A stretch of DNA of 64,000 bases from positions 976,878 through 1,040,877 of the forward strand of contig NW_005178809.1 of assembly GCF_000350225.1 (NCBI RefSeq). The letters run 5' to 3'. The position numbers and the translations under genes were made by a program. Below, in pieces: positions 42,884-52,378 of this stretch (positions are counted from its first letter, which is position 1; each line of letters starts with the position of its first letter). The DNA comes from Chondrus crispus. Its lineage: Eukaryota > Rhodophyta > Florideophyceae > Gigartinales > Gigartinaceae. The notes below the pieces were generated by a model, which was given only the letters and a program-made list of their open reading frames with translations, was not told the origin of the DNA and searched no databases.

Positions 42884-45800
42884 TCACACTTGGGCGGGAC
42901 AAGATAAGGCCGCGCCATGATAAGGCATGCGGGCGAGGGTGGCTGAGGCAACACTTGACCATATGGCATAACTAAGACGCTGAGAGAGACGAGACTTTGC
43001 AGTACCAAAGGTGGTACCGGTGCGGATGGCAATTTGATGGGAGAGGGACTCGAGGACAGATGTAGAGCGGGCGCTGGGAGCGCCCAGGGTGTCGAACGCA
43101 AGAGGCACGAAGTGCCAGTCCAGAAGAGGGAGCGAGGCGTCGGCTTGTAGATGTAGAGCGGAGCGGATGATGCGAGCGTGCGTGCTTAGCTTGTCAGCAT
43201 CCGCCACTTCGGCGGCGCCGGCTATACCGCGAGCAGCCGGGATGAGGGCCCCCACGCGGTAGGGGCTCCGGACAGTGACATCGTAAGCAGTAGGACGGTC
43301 TGGCAGAGCTCCCGCAGGAGGCGGAGCGGGCTGAACGAGGAGATCGGCGGGGCGATGAGCCGTGCCAGGGATGAGAAAAGGGACTTCCATATCACAGCTC
43401 AGTCCTGCGGCGCGGAAAGCATGTCGTGCCAGAGTGTTCCGCACCGTGTTGTGACGATGCACAGTACCGAAGCCGTGCTTGCACATGGCGGCATGGTCAC
43501 CGCGTATATCCATGGGACGGCGACAGTGAGAGCAGAGGAGGGGCTGGATGGAGTCATCGTAGACCGGGGAGTCAAGATGACGGCGGAGCATACATGACCA
43601 CACCTCGCTGGAGACGCGTGATGTAAGGGCGGGATGAGCACACAAGAAGGAAGCGGCGCCTGGCGCGCACAGGGAGTTGTAGCGCGCTCGGCGGCGTACG
43701 GAGGCGGGTGTGTGGTCGGAGGGGCTGGGGAGGCGATCCCATGCAGACTTTTCCCAGTACATCCTTGAGAAGGCGCCATGGAGAGCCTGAAATAATGTCT
43801 TGTGTACGCGTTCAGGTCTGTCCAGGAGGGCGTCTGGCTCGAATGGGCCGAGGGGGGAGTGTGCTGATAGCACGCCACGAGTGCGTACTTCCGGGTTGAT
43901 GGACGCGAGCACTCGGACGAGATGGCGGCGTGCCATGCCGCGGTAGAAGGGCACCGAGGGGTTAGCAGGACCTTTAACGCGGATCGGGGCGGCTTCTAGA
44001 AGGCTGGCGGCGTAGGACGCATGCACAAACGGGGATAGCGGAGTGAAGCCATGACCTCCCATACGAAGAGGTAAGCCAATTTGAGTAGAAATAGATGCCG
44101 AGAGGGGAACGTTGTTCAGGCGAGAGTATGTGGCGCGTTGGAGTTCGTCAAAGCGCACAGCCAGCGGGAGGGACAAGATCGGGGGTGTCAAGCGGAACGT
44201 ATGTTCCACACGACACACAGAGCCGGTGACGCGATGGAGGTGAAACCGAATGCGGGCGTCCGGAATATCCTGAAGAGGACGAAGCGCGTCGGTGCAAGAT
44301 TGGATCTTGTTCTGTAGATAATTCTTGATGAAGGCGTCAGAGCCGAGGGGGGCGCCAAGGAGAACCAGTCCATCTTCAGAAGGGACCTGAACAGGGAAGA
44401 CATCGAGAAGTGGGGAGAGATTGGCGGGGGAGGACGATGGCCAGAACGCACGACACTTGGAAATGTTTACATGGAAACCGGCCGCAGGGCCAGAATTTCG
44501 AAGTATTCGGAGCGCCTTGGTGACTTCAGCAATTGTGCCTATGAGGGTTCCATCATCAGCGTACCATCGGTTGAGGGCGAGGTTGCACTCGCGGCTGAGA
44601 CGGCGAATGAGGGGTTGGATGGCGAGCGAAAACATGAGCATGCTGGCAGGATCGCCCTGCTGCGTACCCTCTTGGCTGGCATTAGAATTGGAGGCGACGA
44701 TGGCAGGACAAGATCGGGGACAGCGTGGCCATATATTAGGTTTAGAAATCGTGATAGGGTCGGGGTCTGAAGAGGTGCACGATGCAACATGGCTTGGCGG
44801 GAGAACGTATTGAATGCGTTGCGGGCGTCAACGGAAACAAGGACGTAGTGGGGGTCTCGACCATGGCGCCGCATGAGCATGCCGCAATCATGAACGATGG
44901 CATCCATGCCAGATGGCACGCCATTTGCGAGCTGTTCAGGAGAGAGCCGGTCGCGTGTGTCATCTATAGCGGCAGGCAGCAGCACTTTGGTGACAAGCCG
45001 GCGAAGCGCCTGGCCAACGGCGATGGGGCGGATCTTGTCCGGGCGTGGCTGGAGGGGAATAAGAGTAGAAGCAGCGAGAAGTGGTACAGTACGGTCAGGC
45101 AGATCGCCAGAGGCAAGTCGTTGAACCAAGCGAGTTAAGGCAGAGAGACCGGTGACGCCCGCCTCTGGGCTGACGGATGTTCGAGCGAGAAGTTGGAGGA
45201 GGCGTGGTGAGAGGCGGTCGGGGCCGGCGGCGGAGGTGGGATTCAAAGATCGTGCCGCGCGAAGGACTTGAGCTTCCGTGATGTCTGGCGCCGGGGGGAG
45301 GTCCATCTGCGGGAGCGCTTGTATCGGGGCTGCCGGGGAGGGGTGAAGGGCAGCCAAAGCGTTGCGGGTGGCAGGGGAGCGGAGATCAGCAAGAGGCTTG
45401 TCGGTGAGGGCTCTCATGGCGCGGCTGTACTGTGCGTCAGAAGCGAGGCGCATGGCGCGACCAATGCGACGGCGGGGGCAAGCGGAAGTCGTGTGGCGCC
45501 GGGCGTGTCGGTCCTGCCATTCAATATCAGCTTGGTGAGCGTGGAGAGCTTCATGCCATAACGCAGGCCAAGCAAGGCCAGAAGAAGCTCGACGGATGCG
45601 TTGGCGAAGGGCATGTTGTTGAGCTTTTCGGGAGCGCCAGCCAGGTTCGCCGCGGAAGGAGCGGCGAAGGACAGCGACAGGAAGGATGTAGAGGTGAAGG
45701 AAAGCCTTGTGGGTGTCGGCGGGGTCCCGGGTGGCGGCAGCAGCACGAACGAGCTTGATGAGTAGAAGGGTTAGGCTATGCAGGCACGGGGAAGGGATAG

Positions 45801-46002
45801 AAGAATATACTTGGGAGGCGCGAAACGGGCAGAGAAGGAGATCGCGACCGGAAGGGAGAGAGAGGGGGGGAGAGGAGGTGGAGGGCGGGCTGTCAGCGTG
45901 TAACTGGGACGGGGGCGTTGCGGCGGAGGAAAGGGATGGTTGACTCACTGTGATGATGGGGGGTGTGGGAGCGGGACCGCGACGGGAGAGAAGGTGGGGC
46001 AA
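42884..46002 (-). pseudogene. LINE ORF2: reverse transcriptase and endonuclease-like C-terminus
   Basis: 46002-44690 carries 'LNPTSAAGPDRLSPRLLQLL', 'STLIPLQPRPDKIRPIAVGQ' and 'VLVSVDARNAFNTFSRQ' (catalytic Asp of motif A). One frame change near 44690 is needed to enter 'SQEGTQQGDPASMLMFSLAI' and 'RWYADDGTLIG' (YADD, motif C). The thumb region follows. Near the end 'CSHCRRPMDIRGDHAAMC' is a CCHC motif; 'TVHRHNTVRNTLARHAF', 'RPADLLVQP' and 'TAYDVTVRSP' form a PD-D/E-like nuclease pattern. ATG not certain; the frame overlaps ORF1 by about 58 bp. The single shift inside the RT core suggests a mutated copy. Confidence 0.8.
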
Positions 46003-47180
46003 CAGAGACGGCGGGCTGGCGGAAGTGTCGCGGAGATGGAGAGGGCACGTTTGCGAAAGGCATTGGGGGCTGTCGAGGGGCCGACGGTGGCCGGACGAGG
46101 ACCGGCGGAGGAAGGGGGGACTGTATTCGGAGACGACGGATGGAATAAAGGACTGTGAGAGAAGGCAGGAGGGGAGGGGGGAGGAGGCCGGAGCAAATCT
46201 GGAGGAGCGGAGGTAAGTGCCGAGGGCGGAGGTGGTTGAGCAGAGACGGTGGCTGCGGGAATGGGAGCCGCGGTGGGGACGTTGGGAGCAACGGTGAGGA
46301 CACTGGGAGCAGACATCACAGATGGCGGAGCGGGGGGCCGACCAGCATGATGGCCAGAAGGCACAGGGGGTGGAGCAGAAGTAGGTGAAGTAGACGTGGG
46401 AGGCCGTGTAGATGCCGCTACAGAGACTTGGGGGACGGCAAGAGCCGCCACAGGGGCGGAGGCTGGCAACGGCGAGGCAAGAGCGGCCACGGGGCGGGAA
46501 AGGTCGCGGTGAGCCACACGAGTAGATGGGCCACGTTTAGTAGGGCGGGTCGGCGGGGTGGGGGTGGTAGCACGGGCGTGAGCCTGGAGCACGAGTGCCA
46601 GAGCTTGACGGACAGCTAGGGGGACGGAGGTTGGGGTGCGACGGTCGAGGAGGCGAAGGGCCTCACGGCGTAGGCGGCATGCAACACCAGCGGCCGCGAA
46701 AGAGTCGAGTGCGGAAGCGGTAGGAGGTAGGGGAGCAGAGTGGATGGTTAGGTCTTCATAGATGAGGCGTAGGTGCGCGAGGATGCGGGCGAGGAGAGTA
46801 GTGTGGGATTCGAGAAAGTAGACGTATGTCCACCGGCCAACTCCGGGAACAAGGACGTGGGGAGGGAGAACGGCGCCAGCGAGGTGGGCGCCACGGCGCA
46901 AAGCGGATTGCGCAGCAGTGAAGGAAGCGAAGGCTGCGAGGTTGGCATCTGGAGCGATGGCGTAGGCGGTGACGGCGGGGGGAGGAGCAACAGGCTCTCC
47001 AGTACGAGGGTCGAGACGAAGCGGTTTGCCCACGGTGCGGACGAGGGAGTGGGCCGCCGCGAGCGTTGCCCTCGAGACTGAAGTAGGTGCGGCGAGTGCC
47101 GCACGGGCAGCCTCGAGAGTCAGGATAGAAGAAGAATCGGGGCGGGCTGGGACACGTGGCAGCTGGAGGGGGCGAGCCAC
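45945..47180 (-). CDS. LINE ORF1, Pro/Ala-rich
   Basis: 411 codons. Residues 1-200 are Ala/Leu-rich and helical ('ILTLEAARAALAAPTS', 'LLARILAHLRLIYEDL'); the rest is a Pro/Ser/Thr-rich low-complexity tail. No CCHC fingers. The stop overlaps ORF2 in another frame, so a frameshift or reinitiation could couple them. Role by position: nucleic-acid-binding partner of the RT, inferred. Confidence 0.55.
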   Translation of the reverse strand: MARPLQLPRVPARPDSSSILTLEAARAALAAPTSVSRATLAAAHSLVRTVGKPLRLDPRTGEPVAPPPAVTAYAIAPDANLAAFASFTAAQSALRRGAHLAGAVLPPHVLVPGVGRWTYVYFLESHTTLLARILAHLRLIYEDLTIHSAPLPPTASALDSFAAAGVACRLRREALRLLDRRTPTSVPLAVRQALALVLQAHARATTPTPPTRPTKRGPSTRVAHRDLSRPVAALASPLPASAPVAALAVPQVSVAASTRPPTSTSPTSAPPPVPSGHHAGRPPAPPSVMSAPSVLTVAPNVPTAAPIPAATVSAQPPPPSALTSAPPDLLRPPPPSPPAFSHSPLFHPSSPNTVPPSSAGPRPATVGPSTAPNAFRKRALSISATLPPARRLCCPTFSPVAVPLPHPPSSQ

Positions 47181-47240
47181 GACAAAGGGAGAAGTGGAGG
47201 GTAAGGTGGAAGACGACTTGAATTGAACGGAGGTGATAGG

Positions 47241-47903
47241 TGTAGTATAACACCCCCCAACGGAGAGGGGTGTATACTTAGCTCGACGTAGACCCCGTAC
47301 GAGGGGCGAGAAGACGGGGAGAACACACAGCTAACGAGACAGGGAAGCGGGCCCTGGTAGCGTGGTAGAGCGGGACGGTCGGGGACGAGCGTACGCGCGG
47401 GCCGATCTACGCCTCGACGCCCCGGAGCAGCGCTGGGTAACGTACCAGCGCTGACGGGCGGAGGCGGATCTAGGCTCGTTCGCGTACGCAGCTGTCCCCT
47501 ACCCGCTTTGTCCCGGTTAACGCGCGCGAAGGCGGATCGCGCTCGTTAGTTAAGCTGGAAGACCGACCTAGGCGGTAGGTCGTGGACCAGTCCGTTCTTG
47601 TCCACCTCCCCCGCCGCCGGTCGCGCTCGTATTTAATGTATACAATGCGTCTATCATAATACTACAGTACCGGTATGCTGTAGTAACTTACTGTAGCGCG
47701 GGTCGTCCCGCGCTGTAATGCTGTCAGCCGTCGGGGCTGACAGCACACGTGTGGGACGCGTACTGTGCGCGCGGTGGTACGCGCCTCGTACACGTGTACG
47801 CGTGTGGTCCCGCGTCCTCCGTACACGTGGGGGTACACGTGTGCGCGCGTGTGGTTCGTATTGATCTGATCTAAATCTAATCGCGAACCGCCGTTATGCC
47901 ACA
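47241..47903 (-). repeat. E5 3' LTR (663 bp)
   Basis: Contains a cluster of hairpins (gcgcgggt..cccgcgc; tgtcagcc..ggctgaca; acacgtgt-rich block, 47695-47860) and a TATA-like AT island in element sense (47632-47650). Confidence 0.93.
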
Positions 47904-47904
47904 C

Positions 47905-47938
47905 GGCCCCCTCCTCAAGAGTGAACGTCCGCGTTCAC
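47905..47938 (-). repeat. 34-bp PPT/pol-stop motif, LTR-side copy
   Basis: Direct repeat of 52345-52378 with one mismatch. In element sense it reads gtgaacgcgg.cgttcac (a hairpin), then tcttgaggagggggcc and the LTR. It is the polypurine tract that primes plus-strand synthesis. Confidence 0.9.
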
Positions 47939-47958
47939 CCTTGAGGAGTGAAAGAACC

Positions 47959-50499
47959 ATGTCCGACCCGGTCGCTTCCCGAGCCTTGGTCCTGTTCCCC
48001 CGCTATACGGCGTATTCCCCCGCGTTGATCCCCGATCGCCTCTCCCCTGTCTGCGTCTCGGTCCTCATCCGCGCAAGCCTTTCCTTCGCCTACATCGGCT
48101 TCTTCCCGCACATCGGTGCGGACGTCGTTCACCTTCCTCGCCCGTACGCGGGCTTCCACGTGTTCCTCATGTCTCCTCCTCCCGCGGGTCATCCCGCTGT
48201 CGACTCCCCGCTGTCCCCTTCATGTGGGGGTTCCTCCATGGCACCCCTCGCACTTCCGCCGCTCCCTGGGGCGTCCGGGCCCCCGTGTACAGTACCCGTC
48301 CCGGTCTCTACCGGGGTCTCTGTTACGCTTCCCCTTCGCGTAGAGGGGTTCTTTCCTTCCGCGGCGCCCGCGTTGCCGCCTTTCCAAAAGTCGCGCGGAC
48401 CTTCCGGGTCCGCGTCATCAGTTGAATTCCGTCCGGCCTCTTCGATGGGCGCGGTACAGAAGGAAGGAGAAGACGCCCGAGCGGTCCCCGACGGGTCCGC
48501 TTCCGTGGGGTCACCCGATGCAGAGCGCGCTAACGCGGCTTACAAGCCGCGCAGTGGGTCTTATGGGGCGTGGGGGAGCTGCCGACAGCCCGGCGCCCTG
48601 CCCTAGAAGTGTCGGAGCATGCTCGACTCCCGCGCGGAGTTGGCCGACGACACCACGCAGTGGTTTGGTGCTCCTCTGGAGCGCTCGATGTCGTTACCGG
48701 TTGAGCGACTGCGGTTCCCGTGGCGTCGACACGCCCGATCGGGGATCACGCTTGCCGAACTACTGTCCCGCGACTCCTTGCGTCCCGACCTCATGCGTGT
48801 CCGACGCATCTACGAGGCGGGTCGTGTGGACGAGGCCGGCCTCGTCCTCGAGAGGTTGACGAGTGAAGGCGGGGGAGTTCCGTATCAACTCCCCGACGCG
48901 ATCCCCGGAGACAGGTCCTTCGCGTACAGCCTCGGTGAAGTTTCGTATGTAGACCGTATGGCTGAACACTTGTTCGGTCGTCTCCCTGACGGCCCGCGGC
49001 GTTTCGTGTTCTCGGAAGTGAAGGAGCTATTCGTTAGCCCTCGACCGTACGCGTATTCAAAGACCCGCGTGGCCTTGCAAAAGTCCGCTAGCTCACTTAT
49101 GCGGCTCCACGCCATTGCGGTGTCGCCCCACGATTGGGCGACATACCGCCATCGCGAGGAAGAGGACGGTCGCGTTTTTAGATCGGCGTCCTTTGAGCAC
49201 GGCATCACTGCAAGGGATTTCCCCGATCTGCCGGAGACGCTGCGGGGGTCCCTTCCATCCTTCGGGGTCCACCCGCACCTTCCCTATGCCCTAAAGCATT
49301 TCGGGTTTGCGTGCTCCGACCCACGGCACCCGGCCTACGCTGAATTAATGCACAACGTCGAGTGTGAGTGGGCATGGGCCCTAGGGAGCGCGTTTATGAC
49401 CGAGGTCCATGTCAATCGTCGCGTGTTTGTCCAACCCATCGGGGTCCTCGCGTTCCTTGGGAGGGTCGCCGTCAACCTCCCCGACGTGCCCCTACATCCT
49501 TTAGAGACGCACTCCAAGCACGCGACGTGGAGCTTCGCGTCCGTACTTTCACTCATGCATCGCGCGTGCCAGGTGCCGGAGCGTATGCGGCGCCCGTGGA
49601 CCGATTACACCACGGGCGAGCAAAGTTCCTTTCTACTGTACGACGCGCGGTCCGACTCCTTCGTAGCGAAGCCGGCCTCTCCCCAGTCCTCGCCGACCGT
49701 CGCGGGGAGAGTGGCCGGTGTGGGCTCCGCCCGTCGCGAGGCTCAGCGGAAGCGGTACCGAGAGGTGGACCCCGACACCTCGGCTTTCGTGCCGTCGCGC
49801 TTGACCCACTTACAGTCACCCAATACGTCCGGGGTATTTCGTCAATTCGCGTCGGAGGTTCCGCCCGTACCTCCTTTGAACTTGGCACGGCAAGGACCTT
49901 TGCCCTCTTCCGCGACGCCGCAGCTCATATTGTCGCCGGGGGATATCTCGGCGATTCCCGAATTGACTCGCGCCCTCGGTACAGCGTCCCATCGCGTTTG
50001 GAAGGTCGGTGGGCTGCTAAGCACCCTCGCGAGCTGGTACCTTACGCGCAGCGCCGAAGCGAATCGTATCGATGCAGAGCGTGAAGCCCATGCCGCGGAC
50101 CTTCACCGCGTTCGGGAGGCCTTGGACGATTTCCGTAAATCGTCCCTTCGACAGTCCGAGGCCTTCGACCGGGCGATGGCGGATCGTGACCGATACCGCC
50201 GTGAGCGAGACGAACTCCGTGCCGCCGCACAGCGAGGAGTCGCGCTTGCCCGCCACTCTGGCGCGTCCGCGTCGCGTCCCATAATGCCGGACCCTTACGC
50301 CGGACAAGCATACAATTACGTTCACGCCGGGGAGGGTGGCCCTCATGGCGCGTCGGCCCGCGCTTGGCCACGGCACAGTGAGGTCACCATGCCCTCGTTG
50401 GAGGAGCTAAGGACAGAGGTGCCCCAGCACCCGAGCTACTGTCCTCAGCCCTCCCGCGTCTCCGATCCGGCGGGGGCGGCTGATGGCCCGAGCCAATAA
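47959..50499 (+). CDS. E5 antisense ORF (aORF), coiled-coil protein, one internal TAG
   Basis: Opposite to gag-pol. ATG 47959 ('accATGt') opens a frame of 846 codons interrupted only by TAG at 48604-48606; the main part is 48619-50499 (626 codons from a second ATG). The first ~215 codons are Pro/Ser-rich ('FAYIGFFPHIGADVVHLPRP'). The main part has a globular section with 'YSKTRVALQKSASSLMRL', 'PHLPYALKHFGFACSD' and 'VNRRVFVQPIGVLAFLGR', then a strong coiled coil of about 65 residues ('EANRIDAEREAHAADL' to 'RDRYRRERDELRAAA') and a flexible tail. No enzyme motif or known family. Antisense ORFs between pol and the 3' LTR are known in plant Tat/Ogre/Grande elements; similarity to those is not claimed. 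Confidence 0.75.
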
Positions 50500-52344
50500 G
50501 CGTGACGTCCCCGCACGTCCTGTAGACCTCGGAATTGACGATTCGATCCCCGCGTTCGCGTAAAATTAGTACACCCCCTTTCTTCGCACCTTTCGTGGAC
50601 TCCTTCTCCGCGTTGACGTCGGCACGGGAGGCCCCGCGTCCTTCGAACCTTCCTATCTCGGCACGGCGAGACGCGGCGTTCTTGTGGCGGCCCGTCTCGC
50701 CCCACCCGCGCGGTGCCGTCTCTTCCTCGTGGCATGGCCGTCGGCCCTCCCTCGCGTGACGCAGAACCCGTGGTCGCGATCAGGTTTTGTCCCTTCCCCA
50801 TCGGGAGGGACACGCGGAGCCTCGTATCCGCGTCGACCGCGGATATCGAGCTTCGAGGTTCCGTCCGCTTCGCGTTGGTCTTGATAGCGGCGGTTGATCG
50901 TCCCTCGAGGACATCTTACCTGTCCCCCTCTTTTTTCGCGGGTCTCGTACGACCTTGATACCCCCCGCGCGTGGGGGGATCGCGGTGGCCGGCGCGTGTT
51001 GCGAAGCCTTTCCCCGTCGTCCAGCTCGTGTCGCTAGCGCGGCGACCCTTCCTTCCTCGTGTCGTGTCCTTTCGTACACCCCATCCGAGGGGGTGGTAAG
51101 GGGGGGTCGCATCGACGCCTGAGTTCTTCCTCTCGTACTGCGCTCTCCGCGGTCACGACTGCGGGTCATCCCTTCCCCGTCGAGAGGGATTCGAGGAGCC
51201 TTCCCCTTATTTCGCCCCGTGTCGCGCGCTCGAGGGCACTAGCGTATCAGAGCGCGAAAAGGCCAGTGCCTCGGGTGGCTGGTCGCCGGCCACAGTAGTT
51301 TTCTTCGGCTCGCCTGACGTAGGACGAGCCGCGTAACTGTAGATGCGTCGGCGGTGGTGCGGCGAGCCGTTGAAACTGCGTCGTAGCCCGCCCCGGGCGG
51401 CCCGAACGCGACCGCACCGGCATGTAGGCATGGGGGAAAGGTCGGGGACCCCGCCCCTATCCCTCCTCCGTGCGGTGTGGTTCTTACCCCACTGAAGGGC
51501 GGTGCGTTCCGCACGCTGATCTCCGCTGTGAAATTGCGTGTCGCCCCTGACGACACTTGTCCTGTCGGTCGTATGCGCACGTGCGCACGCGCGCACGTGC
51601 GCCTCACCCTACTGTACGCCCTCCCTTTTTTGATTATTTCCGGAGGCGGCGGTGGCTTGGCATACAGTGTCATTCGGACCGCATTTTTTCACCTATTTTT
51701 GCAAAAATAAACGGACCATGGTCCGTTCCCCAAATTATTTCGGGTACGTGGTAATGCATGGACCTGGGGTTCGGGCGGCGCGCGCGGCTTTTTGTTTTTG
51801 GAGGCCCCCCCTTTCCCATCGGTACCTCTTCGGTCGTGCGCGGTCGCGGGATCGTGAGTCTCCCTACGAGTGGAGCTCGTCGCGACCGTTCGCGTCATTT
51901 CTTGGCTAGGAGGGTTACGTCGCCCTCCTACTTCTCGTTGGCAACTACGCGACACGCTTCGTTACCAGCGGTTCGAGCCGCTTGGTATTTGTGTGTCGCG
52001 CAGTGAGCTTGGACTGTCCATACGTATTGGCGTCGCTCTTGTTTTCCGATTCGAGCACTCGATCGGCGAGTGTTATCGTGACGCTCTCGCGTATCTTGGG
52101 AGATCGTATGCTCCCCTCCTGTACTTGATGTTCCAGGGCTTACCATTTTCGTTGTACAGTCCGTACTGTCTTCGCTTTTTGCGCTTTGTTGACGACGTCG
52201 GTCGTGTTCGATGAGCTTGACGGTCAATACGTTTTGGCTTCTCGCGCTTTCGTTGGCCGCCCCGGTTGGGTACGTTTGTCCGTTCGTACGCATCATCTGT
52301 TCCTAACCGCGACGTGTTAATTACGCGGTGACGAAGCGGTTGGG
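50500..52344. other. Non-coding part of the E5 captured module
   Basis: GC-rich, no credible ORF. Contains an inverted cgcacgtgcgcacgcgcgcacgtg block (about 51575-51602), an 18-bp palindrome around 'cggaccatggtccg' (51711-51728), and diverged repeats of a 'cccttcccc.tcg..agggac' phrase near 50790, 51170 and 51810. It may hold the promoter or 3' end of the antisense transcript. Confidence 0.45.
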
Positions 52345-52378
52345 GGCCCCCTCCTCAAGAGTGAACGACCGCGTTCAC
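52345..52378 (-). repeat. 34-bp PPT/pol-stop motif, pol-side copy
   Basis: Includes the end of pol: in element sense the last codons give 'NAVVHS' and TGA (52355-52357), followed at once by ggaggggg. Identical at 33/34 positions to 47905-47938. Confidence 0.9.

Larger units (their letters stand above)
42845..47240 (-). mobile_element. Non-LTR retrotransposon (LINE) with C-terminal nuclease-like region
   Basis: Minus strand, right to left: ORF1, overlapping ORF2 with RT, then a C-terminal CCHC plus endonuclease-like block, and a short 3' UTR. The arrangement (no N-terminal APE endonuclease seen, C-terminal Cys/His motif plus a D...D pattern) recalls restriction-like-endonuclease LINEs such as the R2/NeSL groups. 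There is no poly(A). The right edge is bounded by the E5 LTR; the LINE 5' end was not located. Edges approximate. Confidence 0.78.

Noticed and set aside
47120..47326. Small minus ORF starting in the left E5 LTR
   Set aside because: It is the LTR-encoded gag start reading out into LINE sequence; not a gene.
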